Shown here in pieces: positions 8,349 to 16,530 of a DNA stretch of 64,000 bases. Each line of letters begins with the position of its first letter. Position 1 is the first letter of the stretch. Origin of the DNA: Nitrospira sp. (GTDB lineage Bacteria > Nitrospirota > Nitrospiria > Nitrospirales > Nitrospiraceae); contig SPAW01000029.1 of assembly GCA_005239465.1 (NCBI GenBank), forward strand, positions 1 through 64,000, read 5' to 3'. Both the position numbers and the translations under genes were made by a program. Under the pieces are notes generated by a model, which made no database searches, was not told where the DNA came from, and was given only the letters and a program-made list of their open reading frames with translations.

Positions 8349-8927
8349 TCATTCAATTGCTTTCATGAAGCGTTTCGTTATTTCCGGTGGTTCGTGCAGG
8401 ACACGGCCGGCATCTTCGGCAAACTCGTTTACTTTTATCAGTAACATGCTTGGCCCGTCTTTTTTCAGCATGTCCTTAAACTCGTAGACGAGATCGTCGC
8501 GATCGAGCACGCGTTCGACGTTCACATAGCCCGCCGCTTTCGCCACTTTCTCCAACGGCACGACATTGGAAATCGTCGGTTGGTTCCCTGTCGTCCCGTA
8601 CACTTCGTTGTCGAACACCACATGTATAAAATTCTTCGGCTTCAGCGCGCCGACCGTCGCCAGCGTCCCCATCCCCATCAGCACGTTGCCGTCGCCGTCG
8701 AATGTGATCACCTGTTTGTTCGGCTTGGCGAGCGCCACGCCGAGCGCGATGGCCGGCGCATTACCCATCGACCCGATCATATAGAAATGCGTGGGGCGGT
8801 CGGCGATCTTATGCGCCTCGCGCGAGGGGAACCCGTTACAGATGATGACCGGCTGATCGGTCAGCAGCTCAAGCAACGCCGCAATGGCCTGCGCCCGGCT
8901 GATCAACGTCCCCTGTTCCGGTCTCAT
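8349..8927 (-). CDS. Phosphonopyruvate decarboxylase, beta (TPP-binding C-terminal) subunit
   Basis: A 192-residue protein if started at 8927, where AGAGGAAG precedes ATG; the longer frame runs into the upstream repeat. It carries the TPP-pyrophosphate/Mg motif TFDGDGNVLMGMGTL and the following NEVYGTTGNQPT. It matches the C-terminal half of phosphonopyruvate and sulfopyruvate decarboxylases. With the adjacent alpha subunit it would form phosphonoacetaldehyde from phosphonopyruvate, pulling the unfavourable PEP mutase reaction forward. ComE (sulfopyruvate decarboxylase) is the closest alternative, and the PEP mutase and PhnW neighbours favour phosphonate. Confidence 0.85.
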   Translation of the reverse strand: MRPEQGTLISRAQAIAALLELLTDQPVIICNGFPSREAHKIADRPTHFYMIGSMGNAPAIALGVALAKPNKQVITFDGDGNVLMGMGTLATVGALKPKNFIHVVFDNEVYGTTGNQPTISNVVPLEKVAKAAGYVNVERVLDRDDLVYEFKDMLKKDGPSMLLIKVNEFAEDAGRVLHEPPEITKRFMKAIE

Positions 8928-9018
8928 CTTCCTCTTCCCTTTTCTTGTACGTCGCTCGTGAAGTGTCGTTCGTCGTTCGCCTGCGAAATACGCTTCACGA
9001 TCCACGAAAGACGTATCT

Positions 9019-9516
9019 TCATGGATGCAATCCTTTCACCACGCCCTTCGTAATGAAAAGCGCGACCGGAATCCGTTGCTGCATGAAGGCCTCCGCCACC
9101 CACTTAAAATCTTCGACTGCCGTCCTTTCGGTCAAGGTGCGATGCGGAATTTTCATCGTATCGAGAAACTGCGGCATTACTTCGCCCATCACGAGATGTT
9201 CCGGGGCATCCTTCCCCCCTTGGCCCCGCCACGAGACGATGAGGATGCAGGGTTGCCGATAAATCATGTTCAGAGAAATCAGGGTGTTGAGCGAGGTCCC
9301 CAGCCCGGAGTTCTGCATCAAGACGGCCGGGATCTTTCCCGCCATGTAGGCCCCCGCGGCCATGCCCACGGCTTCATCTTCACGGACGGCGGGGGTATAC
9401 AACCGACGGTTCATCAACTCGGCAATGATCCCACCAAGAATCGAATCGGGAACGCCGGTGAAAAAATTCACCCCCATGTCCTGCATGGCCTGAACAAAGT
9501 CATCGCTATCAATCAT
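9019..9516 (-). CDS. Phosphonopyruvate decarboxylase, alpha (N-terminal) subunit
   Basis: A 165-residue TPP enzyme N-terminal domain. It contains GVPDSILGGI near residue 21 and the glutamate that activates thiamine in VREDEAVGMAAG near residue 45. QNSGLGTSLNTLISL follows. It ends 91 bp before the beta subunit begins on the minus strand. The two-gene form resembles the ComD/ComE arrangement, whereas the best-known Ppd enzymes are single chains. It is the first gene of the minus-strand cluster, and its promoter should lie in 9517-9683. Confidence 0.85.
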   Translation of the reverse strand: MIDSDDFVQAMQDMGVNFFTGVPDSILGGIIAELMNRRLYTPAVREDEAVGMAAGAYMAGKIPAVLMQNSGLGTSLNTLISLNMIYRQPCILIVSWRGQGGKDAPEHLVMGEVMPQFLDTMKIPHRTLTERTAVEDFKWVAEAFMQQRIPVALFITKGVVKGLHP

Positions 9517-9683
9517 GCGTTACACTCCTGCTCGTGGAGTCGCCGAACACATAGCGGCGGAAAAACCGGCGCATTATAAGATAGGCCCTGGCGGATTCTC
9601 AAGAAACAACGACGAGTTGTGTTCACCTCTGCCTCATGATAGCGTTTGCGGCAAGTCGTTCATCATTCACCCGGCTTGATGCC

Positions 9684-10214
9684 ATGAACCACCCCATCGT
9701 GCCGCCGTCTCTTTTCCGGCTCTTTGTCTTGATGATTGGAACCATGATCTGTACCGGGCCTGCGTGGGCCGTTCCGATGATGAATGACCCAAAAGGATTT
9801 CGCAACATCGCCTGGGGTGCATCCCTGACATCGCGCCAGGATATGGAAGCCACACGATCAGGTCCTCATGTCAACGAGTACCTCCAGAAGACAGACCCGT
9901 CGTCTTTTGCCGGAGCCGAGATGACGAGCATCCTCTATCTGTCGGTGGATGACCAGTTTGCGCGGGTCACGATTCGGTATCAGGGGGAACAGGTCCATAA
10001 ACAGGTGCTGAACTTCCTAGAGACCCAGTTCGGTCCCCTGGAGCGCATTCCCGGACAGATGGCACGGGGTCTCAATCAGCAGTATAATTGGCGCGGCTCA
10101 GAAACCGAGATCAATCTGACGTATCAGGCCGGCACGGAGCGCGGGTACATCTTCATCGATAGCCGAACGCTCGCGCCACGGTTCAATGACCACATTGCCG
10201 ATTCAGCAGAATAA
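9684..10214 (+). CDS. Exported protein of unknown function (paralog 1)
   Basis: From the ATG at 9684 it encodes about 176 residues with a Sec signal peptide ending AWA near residue 31. The mature part starts VPMMNDPKGFRNIAWGASL. It shares FxxI.WGA, RVT.RY.G, L..QFGPL.R.PGQ and RG.IF..SRTL with the next gene, so the two arose by duplication. No family is recognised. It overlaps the next gene by 29 bp, suggesting co-translation, and is divergent from the decarboxylase gene. Confidence 0.75.
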   Translation: MNHPIVPPSLFRLFVLMIGTMICTGPAWAVPMMNDPKGFRNIAWGASLTSRQDMEATRSGPHVNEYLQKTDPSSFAGAEMTSILYLSVDDQFARVTIRYQGEQVHKQVLNFLETQFGPLERIPGQMARGLNQQYNWRGSETEINLTYQAGTERGYIFIDSRTLAPRFNDHIADSAE

Positions 10215-10746
10215 TCTGATTCCTTGCGTACTCCGTTATCGGGCGAGGCTCCTTGCGGGGCTCTTCCTATGCCTGGTGCTGGCGGACGCACCCGCGGTGG
10301 CCGTTCCCATCATCAACGATCCCAACGGGTTTGAAGACATTCCCTGGGGCGCGACGTTTTCGGAGACGGAGCACTTTGTCAAAGTTGAAGATGCCGGTCG
10401 CTCGCAGACCTATGAGCTGAAGGAGAAACCGCCTGCGCTTGGGACTACGCCGGTCGATTCCATGCGGTTTACAACCTTTGAGAGCAAGTTCGGTCGAGTT
10501 ACTGTTCGCTACAGAGGAAAAGACGCCCACGAGGGGATCCTGACCTATCTTCAATCCAAATATGGTCCGCTTGACCGGACTCCGGGACAAATCGCCGTCG
10601 GCCCGATCAAAGTCTACGCCTGGCACGGCTTCGATACGGAAGTGACGTTGCGCTTTGAAACCAAATTCGATCGCGGCATAATATTCTTTGAAAGCCGGAC
10701 GCTTCGCGAAAAATTGTCGGAAGGAAATTCCTCCACGGTCTTTTGA
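10186..10746 (+). CDS. Exported protein of unknown function (paralog 2)
   Basis: A 186-residue paralog of the preceding protein. A hydrophobic leader near residues 18-40 ends AVA before VPIINDPNGFEDIPWGATF. Shared blocks are RVTVRYRGKDAHEGILTYL, KYGPLDRTPGQ and RGIIFFESRTL. The true start may be slightly downstream, which would remove the overlap. It precedes the PEP mutase gene by 69 bp on the same strand. A link to phosphonate metabolism rests on position only. Confidence 0.72.
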   Translation: MTTLPIQQNNLIPCVLRYRARLLAGLFLCLVLADAPAVAVPIINDPNGFEDIPWGATFSETEHFVKVEDAGRSQTYELKEKPPALGTTPVDSMRFTTFESKFGRVTVRYRGKDAHEGILTYLQSKYGPLDRTPGQIAVGPIKVYAWHGFDTEVTLRFETKFDRGIIFFESRTLREKLSEGNSSTVF

Positions 10747-10815
10747 GCACCACCACACCCTGTCCTGCAAACTTTCCATTGACAAGCGCCACGCGCTTTC
10801 GCATCATGTAGACTT

Positions 10816-12495
10816 ATGACGAACGCCGCGAAACTCCGCGCCGCATTGAAGAAGCCAGGCGCCTTGAAAGTTGTCGGCGCCCACGATGCGCTGAGTGCAC
10901 GCCTCATCGAACGCGCCGGCTTCGACGGCGTCTGGGCCAGCGGCTTCGCTATTTCGGCCTCTCTGAAATGCATTCCTGACGCCAGTTTCATTACCTCCAG
11001 CGAACAACTCGAAGTCGAGCGCAATATCGTCGACGCCGTGGGCATTCCGGTTATCGCCGACTGCGACACCGGGTATGGGAATGCGCTGAACGTCATGCGC
11101 ACCGTCAACGACCGGGAACGAGCCGGTGTGGCCGCCATTTGTATCGAAGACAACGTCTATCCGAAACGCTGCAGCTTCTACGCGGGCGTCCGCCGAGAAT
11201 TGATTCCGATCGAAGAACATTGCAGCAAGATCAGAGCGGCGAAGGCGGCGCAGATTTTTCCGGAGTTCGTGATCATCGCCAGAACGGAAGCCCTCATTGC
11301 GGGCTGGGGCCAGGAGGAAGCGTTGAAACGCGCGGAGGCCTACGCCGACGCAGGGGCTGATGCGGTCCTGATCCACTCTAAGTCGAAGAAGTTCGACGAG
11401 CTCAGAGCGGTGTACAAAGCCTGGTCCGGCCGCGTGCCGCTGGTCGTGGTCCCGACAATTTTCGATCAGACCACTGCTGCGGAAATGGAAGAGGCGGGAG
11501 CCAAGATCATCATCTACGCCAACCAACCCGTACGGGCTGCGATCCGCGCTATGAAGGACACACTCGATCTCATTAAGAAAGACACCCGCCCAGGCGCCGC
11601 CAACGATCGCGTCGTCACTTTGTCGGAAGTTTACGACATCGTCGGCGTCCCGCAGATGGAGCAAGACGAAAAGCAATTCCTGCCGGTGGGAAGCGAAAAG
11701 ATTACCGCCATCATCGCCGCCGCCGGGTTCGAGAAACAGTTGTTGCCGTTGATTGAAGACAAGCCGAAGTGTTTGCTCGACATCAAGGGGAAAACCATCC
11801 TCGATCGCCAGGTCGGCGTGCTCAACGAATGCGACATCAAAGAGATCGCTTTGGTCCGCGGGTATAAAAAGGAAGCCATCACGCTTCCCAACATCCGCTA
11901 CTACGACAATGACCGCTATGAAGAGACCGGCGAATTGTTTTCGCTCTTCTGTGCCGAGAATGAGTTAAAAGGCCGGACCATCGTATTGTATGGCGACATT
12001 ATCTTCGATACGGCCATTCTCGAAAAGCTGCTCAAGAGTCCCGCCGACATCTCCCTCGTGGTCGATCTGGCCTGGCTCGATCAGGAGCAACGGAACGCGC
12101 AGCCGACCCATCTCAATCCTGACCTCGTCTCACTCGCCGAACCTCCTGGCAAGAGTCACTTGTCGCGGTTCGTGATGCCGGAAGGCGAACACAGGGTGGT
12201 CAAGATCGGCCAGCAGTTTCCACGGGAACAGGCCCATGGGGAATTCATCGGCATAGCCATGTTCTCCGAGAAAGGCACGCAGGCCCTTCGCGAGTGTTAT
12301 CGAGCCTCGCAAGAAAAATACAAGTCGACCGGCTTCCACGAATCCGCAAGTCTCGCCAAGGCCTCCGTCACGGATTTGCTTCAGGAGCTGATTGACCGGG
12401 GCCACCGCGTCCAAGCAGTGCCGATCTTCAAGGGTTGGATGGAAGTCGATTCCTTCGAGGAGTACCAGAAAGCCTGGGCTAAGATCAGGCAGTAA
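10816..12495 (+). CDS. PEP mutase-nucleotidyltransferase fusion with unusual catalytic loop
   Basis: A 559-residue fusion. Residues 1-290 match phosphoenolpyruvate mutase of the isocitrate-lyase superfamily: SGFAISASL (42-50), IADCDTGYGN (80-89), R156 in IIARTEALIAGWG and H187 in VLIHSKSKK. The mutase converts PEP to phosphonopyruvate, the entry step to phosphonates. The diagnostic EDKx5NS loop reads EDNVYPKRCS (111-120): the catalytic lysine K117 is kept, but K becomes N113 and N becomes C119. Residues 295-555 form a nucleotidyltransferase domain whose loop reads AAGFEKQLLPL, with Q308 in place of the usual R. A lyase or hydrolase relative is a real alternative, though the decarboxylase and transaminase neighbours favour a mutase. 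Confidence 0.82.
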   Translation: MTNAAKLRAALKKPGALKVVGAHDALSARLIERAGFDGVWASGFAISASLKCIPDASFITSSEQLEVERNIVDAVGIPVIADCDTGYGNALNVMRTVNDRERAGVAAICIEDNVYPKRCSFYAGVRRELIPIEEHCSKIRAAKAAQIFPEFVIIARTEALIAGWGQEEALKRAEAYADAGADAVLIHSKSKKFDELRAVYKAWSGRVPLVVVPTIFDQTTAAEMEEAGAKIIIYANQPVRAAIRAMKDTLDLIKKDTRPGAANDRVVTLSEVYDIVGVPQMEQDEKQFLPVGSEKITAIIAAAGFEKQLLPLIEDKPKCLLDIKGKTILDRQVGVLNECDIKEIALVRGYKKEAITLPNIRYYDNDRYEETGELFSLFCAENELKGRTIVLYGDIIFDTAILEKLLKSPADISLVVDLAWLDQEQRNAQPTHLNPDLVSLAEPPGKSHLSRFVMPEGEHRVVKIGQQFPREQAHGEFIGIAMFSEKGTQALRECYRASQEKYKSTGFHESASLAKASVTDLLQELIDRGHRVQAVPIFKGWMEVDSFEEYQKAWAKIRQ

Positions 12496-12671
12496 TCTCT
12501 TCTTCATATCTCCGTCCTGAGACAGACCATCAATAGATTGTAAAGACTTTCCTCATCTTCCTCTCCTTCTGCGGGGTATCCCTCCCCCTCACCGGGTATG
12601 TTGTTTGACTCGGTTCCAATGTAGCTTGGGACATGGCGAGATCACTTTGCTGAATAGATTAGGAGAACCCC

Positions 12672-13094
12672 ATGAGCAATGTTAATGTTCTAGTGGAACC
12701 CACGATGAATCTGCGAAAATCCAGCGTACTCTTGGATGGCCGCCATGCTGAGCGTGTGGCCGTGACCTGTCGAGTTCACTATATCGGTGAAGTCTCCACC
12801 CAGCCGCATAATGGGGATGGGCTCACCAAGGATGTGTCCGTCTCGGGGTGCAAAATCGTCAGTGACCGTCCAGTGACGCGTGGCACGCTGTTGACGCTAA
12901 CTATCGCGCTGCCGGACGGACAGGTGCCCCTCAGCATCTTTTCCGCACATGTAGTTTGGGTGTCAGGCTGTCAGTTCTCTGTCCGATTTATGCAACTCAG
13001 CCAAGATAACCGAAAACGGCTGCAATCCTTCATCTGGAAGAGCATCTCCTACGACACAGTCAGCGATCACCGGACTCGCTTTCGGATCGTATAG
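12672..13094 (+). CDS. PilZ domain protein (array member 1)
   Basis: A 140-residue PilZ protein with an N-terminal extension of about 20 residues. It has RHAER (RxxxR) near residue 24 and DVSVSGCK near residue 54. It then has AHVVWVSGCQFSVRFMQL. The start has AGGAGAA six bases upstream. It is more like the PilZ protein at 3.0 kb (which also has SGC/FGC after the serine) than the three that follow. It probably binds cyclic-di-GMP; its output is unknown. Confidence 0.85.
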   Translation: MSNVNVLVEPTMNLRKSSVLLDGRHAERVAVTCRVHYIGEVSTQPHNGDGLTKDVSVSGCKIVSDRPVTRGTLLTLTIALPDGQVPLSIFSAHVVWVSGCQFSVRFMQLSQDNRKRLQSFIWKSISYDTVSDHRTRFRIV

Positions 13095-13407
13095 CCCCTT
13101 TCCCATCCCCGAATCATAGCTCCGACTTGGCCCCGCATAAGGCCTTTCCCTTGAGCAAGGGCAAGGGGATGATCTTGGGCTCTACCCTCTCAAACCAGTT
13201 CCGTCAGCCCAGCTTCAAGCTTCGCAGTGAACAGCATAACTAATTGGTTTAATTTATAAAATTGACTATGGTCATTCTTCACCCCCCTCTTCTGGATTAG
13301 CTTCTATCCCCCTCCTAGGGGGAGGGCAAACCGGGTTCTCCGCGATAGTCTCAGTGTGTACAACAACTCTGGTGACTCAAGAAACAAGCAACGGAGGACC
13401 ACACATC
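13095..13407. other. Spacer in the PilZ array
   Basis: About 310 bp without a gene. An AT-rich tract (13230-13275) with TTGACT at 13262 could hold a promoter for the next three PilZ genes. A short CCCCCT/AGGGGG hairpin occurs at 13308-13322. Neither is certain. Confidence 0.35.
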
Positions 13408-13794
13408 ATGAAGCCGATGATCCACAAACAGGAACCATCGTTGATGCCGGTGGAATCGGAGCCAAACCGCCGACGAAGACCGCGTATTGGCGGTCAGTTC
13501 GGTCTGATGTTTTCAGGAATGGACAAAGGGCAGATCGTGATGGGTGACGGCCAGGTGCTTGATCTGTCGCGAGAGGGAATCGGAATCCGCGCCGATCAAT
13601 TGCTCAAACCCGGCATGGAACTCGCCCTCTTCATCGAGCTCCCCGACTCAGAGGAGCATCTCTGTATCTCTGAGGCTCGCGTGTCGTGGGTGAGCGGACA
13701 CCGCTTAGGGGTCACCCTGCGGACACTAAGACTCGAGGACCAAAATCGACTTCGTTTTTTCTTGTGGCCACACGAACAGCAGAAGCCGGTCTAG
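13408..13794 (+). CDS. PilZ domain protein (array member 2)
   Basis: The start at 13408 is chosen because GGAGG lies about 11 bases upstream, and gives 128 residues. It has an arginine-rich first motif (RRRRPRIGGQFGLMFSG) and DLSREGIGI. It shares MGDGQVLDLS..G.GI, GMELALF.ELPD and LCI..A.VSW with the next two genes, so these three are recent paralogs. The second motif keeps D, S and G. Confidence 0.87.
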   Translation: MKPMIHKQEPSLMPVESEPNRRRRPRIGGQFGLMFSGMDKGQIVMGDGQVLDLSREGIGIRADQLLKPGMELALFIELPDSEEHLCISEARVSWVSGHRLGVTLRTLRLEDQNRLRFFLWPHEQQKPV

Positions 13795-13849
13795 CAATTG
13801 GAGGACATCGACTTCACGACTTGACACATGCGAGGGAGGCAAGACGACC

Positions 13850-14218
13850 ATGAGCTGGTGGAAATCAGGACAAAAATCGGAGGACGGGAAGGGCAAGGCC
13901 GGAAGGGAGCGGCGGAAAGAGTCCCGAATCGGCGGACAGTTCAAAGTTCGATACTCCGGGTCGGATGATAACAAAATCGTCATGGGCCACGCCACAATCG
14001 TGGACCTCAGCCGTTACGGATTCGGCCTTCAGGGTGCCCGGGGCCTCAAACTCGGCATGGAGCTGGCGCTGTTCCTTGAGTTGCCGGATATGAACGACAC
14101 GCTCTGTATTCCCCAGGCGTACGTGTCTTGGATCGATGGCCGCCGATTTGGAGTGGAACTGCGCGCCGCGAGGGACAAGGAGCCGGTTTGGCTGGACTGC
14201 CTGGCAGGTCAGAGCTGA
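13850..14218 (+). CDS. PilZ domain protein (array member 3)
   Basis: A 122-residue paralog. Motif 1 is RRKESRIGGQFKVRYSG and motif 2 is DLSRYGFGL. GMELALFLELPD and LCIPQAYVSWIDGRRFGV follow. The C-terminus diverges from its neighbours after RRFGVEL, ending KEPVWLDCLAGQS, where the others have the conserved N-R-L..FL tail. This may reflect a frame change near the 3' end. Confidence 0.85.
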   Translation: MSWWKSGQKSEDGKGKAGRERRKESRIGGQFKVRYSGSDDNKIVMGHATIVDLSRYGFGLQGARGLKLGMELALFLELPDMNDTLCIPQAYVSWIDGRRFGVELRAARDKEPVWLDCLAGQS

Positions 14219-14287
14219 ACAAATGAACCTTATAGAGCATGATAGAGGCATGTTGAAGGAAGATCAGTGCGACCAGGAGGTGCCGCG

Positions 14288-14671
14288 ATGAGGCAGATGA
14301 AGATAGCGAGACAGACCGCAACCCGTCACCCGCACAGGTCGATGGAACGGCGCTGTATCCCCCGCGTCCCCGTCTCCTTCGGACTCATGTATTCCGCCAT
14401 CAGCGGAGACGACGTTCTGATGGGGGACGGCATTGTGGTGGACCTGTCCAAAGACGGACTGGGTATTCGGGGCAATCATCCCGTCAAGATTGGGATGGAG
14501 CTGACCCTGTTTCTCTATCTCCCTGACGGTGAAGATCCTTTGTTCGTCCTGGAAGCCAACGTGGCCTGGACAGCCGGGCACCTGTTTGGTGTCGAGTTTA
14601 AGAAATTGAGTCTTCGCGAGGGGAACCGGCTACACTCATTTCTTCTTGCCCAGTCCATCCAGCAAGCGTAA
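14288..14671 (+). CDS. PilZ domain protein (array member 4)
   Basis: The start at 14288 has GGAGG eight bases upstream, giving 127 residues. Motifs are RRCIPRVPVSFGLMYS and DLSKDGLGI, with GMELTLFLYLPDGEDPLFVLEANVAW compressed over the later strands. It is the last gene of the array, and a GC-rich hairpin follows about 60 bp downstream. Confidence 0.87.
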   Translation: MRQMKIARQTATRHPHRSMERRCIPRVPVSFGLMYSAISGDDVLMGDGIVVDLSKDGLGIRGNHPVKIGMELTLFLYLPDGEDPLFVLEANVAWTAGHLFGVEFKKLSLREGNRLHSFLLAQSIQQA

Positions 14672-14729
14672 CCGTATCGAATATCCCACAAGCATGAGAA
14701 CGTTATGCGGCGCATGTTCAAGTAAAGAA

Positions 14730-14749
14730 CCCCGCCCTACCGGGCGGGG
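14730..14749 (+). terminator. GC-rich hairpin after the PilZ array
   Basis: CCCCGCCC pairs with GGGCGGGG across a TACC loop. There is no U-run, so it may be a terminator with weak tail or a REP-like hairpin. Confidence 0.5.
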
Positions 14750-15005
14750 CATTCAAATGCGGTCATTCGTAAAACTCCACGCCAATTTGCTCTGGTGTAC
14801 CGTCCGCTGAGGCGGATCAGTGGAGCGGCCTCGAGTTTCTTCCTATGAATCCTACCGAACGCACTCGATTACGCCATTTTCTTTGGAGGCACATCAGCCG
14901 TGCCATGATCAACGGTCAACGTCCTCTCTTCGCTTTGGTGAGTAGCTCACATCAAAATCGGAAAGGGTAGAGGGCTATCTCCTAGGTCACCTCCCTTCTT
15001 CGGCC
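14750..15005. other. Spacer between PilZ array and ars operon
   Basis: No gene is supported. The stretch is between convergent transcription units and shows no clear repeat family. Confidence 0.4.
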
Positions 15006-15419
15006 TTAAGCTTTTCGAATAAACTCCCGCACGCGCTGTGCGATCTCATCCCGCACTCGTCGAAACACAGCGAGACGAGCTTCTTCATTGCCCTGGGCGT
15101 CAGCCGGATCATCGAAGCTCCAATGCAGCACTGACGTCGCTCCCGGGAAAATTGGACAGGTTTCCTTAGCACGATCGCACACCGTAATGGCGTAGTCGAA
15201 CTGCTGTCCCAACAGTTCATCCACACGCTTTGACCGATGACGGGAAATATCGACGCCCGCCTCCTTCATCACCGTCACCGCCCGCGGGTTCAATTCAACC
15301 GGATGAGTCCCCGCACTGGCTACGTTGAAACGCATGCCGTCCAGATGCCGCAGCCAGCCTTCGGCCATCTGGCTACGGCAGGAATTCCCCGTACAGAGGA
15401 AGAGGACCGAGCGTGTCAT
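15006..15419 (-). CDS. arsC: Arsenate reductase, thioredoxin-type
   Basis: Starting at 15419 gives 137 residues, the usual size of low-molecular-weight phosphatase-type ArsC. The P-loop CTGNSCRSQMAEG holds the nucleophilic cysteine and CxxxxxCR arrangement. The redox cysteines are in VCDRAKETCPIFPG, and SFDDPAD is also typical. It reduces arsenate to arsenite, which Acr3 exports. Its ATG overlaps the acr3 stop as ATGA, so the two are translationally coupled. Confidence 0.95.
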   Translation of the reverse strand: MTRSVLFLCTGNSCRSQMAEGWLRHLDGMRFNVASAGTHPVELNPRAVTVMKEAGVDISRHRSKRVDELLGQQFDYAITVCDRAKETCPIFPGATSVLHWSFDDPADAQGNEEARLAVFRRVRDEIAQRVREFIRKA

Positions 15420-16513
15420 GCCGACGCCGCCTTGGGAAACCAACCACGAGTCCGGTTGCAGACGGCACAGACAGAGAGCATCACCGGCACCTCCACTAGC
15501 ACACCGACGACGGTCGCTAACGCCGCGCCTGATTCAGGCCCGAACAGGGCAATGGCCGTGGCAACGGCGAGTTCAAAGAAGTTGCTCGCCCCAATGAGGG
15601 CACCGGGGGCGGCGACGGCATGCGAGACGTTGAGCCATTTCATGAGCCCGTAGGCCAGCGACGCGTTGAAGTAGACTTGCAGCAGAATGGGAATGGCGAT
15701 GAGGACCACGTGCCAAGCCTTCCCCGTGATGTTGTCGGCTTGAAAGGCAAAGATCAGGACGAGTGTGGCCAACAAGGCTACGATTGTGACGGGAGCGAAT
15801 CGAGGCAAGAGACTGTTTTCGAACCACTCCTTCCCGTACCGCCGAATGAGCCAGTGCCGGAGGAGCACTCCAATGGTTAAGGGAATCACGATGAAGGCGA
15901 TGACCGAATACAACAACACGGCAAAAGGGACGCTCAACGAGGAAGCGCCGGCCACCAAGAATCCAACCAGGGGAGCAAACAACACCAACATGATGAGGTC
16001 GTTGACTGATACCTGGACAAGAGTGTAGGCCGGGTCGCCGTCAGTGAGGTAACTCCACACAAACACCATGGCCGTGCAGGGGGCAGCAGCCAGAATGATC
16101 GACCCGGCAATATACTGGTCGGCCTCCGATGGACTGATCCAGGCCGAAAAGATGAAACGGAAGAACAGCCACGCAAAGAAGGCCATGGAGAAGGGCTTCA
16201 CCACCCAATTGACGAACAACGTCACGAAAAGCCCTTGCGGATGCCGTCCGACATGGCGGATCAATGCGAAATCCACCTTCATCATCATCGGTGTGATCAT
16301 CAGCCAAATCAGAATTGCGATGGGGAGATTGACATTGCTGCCTTCCCCAAACTCCAGGCTGCGCAACACTTCAACGGCACCAGGCGTCCTTTGGCCTAAC
16401 AGAACCCCGACCACCATACAGAGTCCCACCCAGAGGGTCAGGTACCGTTCAAAAGGATTGAGTCTCTTTTCCAGTTGCCTCGCCTGAACAGTCGAATCGA
16501 TGGCGATCTCCAT
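15416..16513 (-). CDS. acr3: Arsenite efflux permease, ACR3 family
   Basis: A 365-residue permease with about ten TM helices. It has LAAAPCTAMVFVWSYLTDGDP with the conserved cysteine of ACR3 transporters and GASNFFELAVATAIALFG near the C-terminus. It exports arsenite across the inner membrane. GAGGAG precedes the start. It lies between arsR and arsC, and an ArsR-type dyad covers its upstream region. Confidence 0.95.
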   Translation of the reverse strand: MEIAIDSTVQARQLEKRLNPFERYLTLWVGLCMVVGVLLGQRTPGAVEVLRSLEFGEGSNVNLPIAILIWLMITPMMMKVDFALIRHVGRHPQGLFVTLFVNWVVKPFSMAFFAWLFFRFIFSAWISPSEADQYIAGSIILAAAPCTAMVFVWSYLTDGDPAYTLVQVSVNDLIMLVLFAPLVGFLVAGASSLSVPFAVLLYSVIAFIVIPLTIGVLLRHWLIRRYGKEWFENSLLPRFAPVTIVALLATLVLIFAFQADNITGKAWHVVLIAIPILLQVYFNASLAYGLMKWLNVSHAVAAPGALIGASNFFELAVATAIALFGPESGAALATVVGVLVEVPVMLSVCAVCNRTRGWFPKAASA

Positions 16514-16530
16514 GCTGATGTTCTCCTCGT

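Noticed and set aside
8276-8356. N-terminal extension of the transaminase
   Set aside because: The extra 27 codons read through spacer repeats, and the start at 8275 has a better ribosome-binding site and matches PhnW length.
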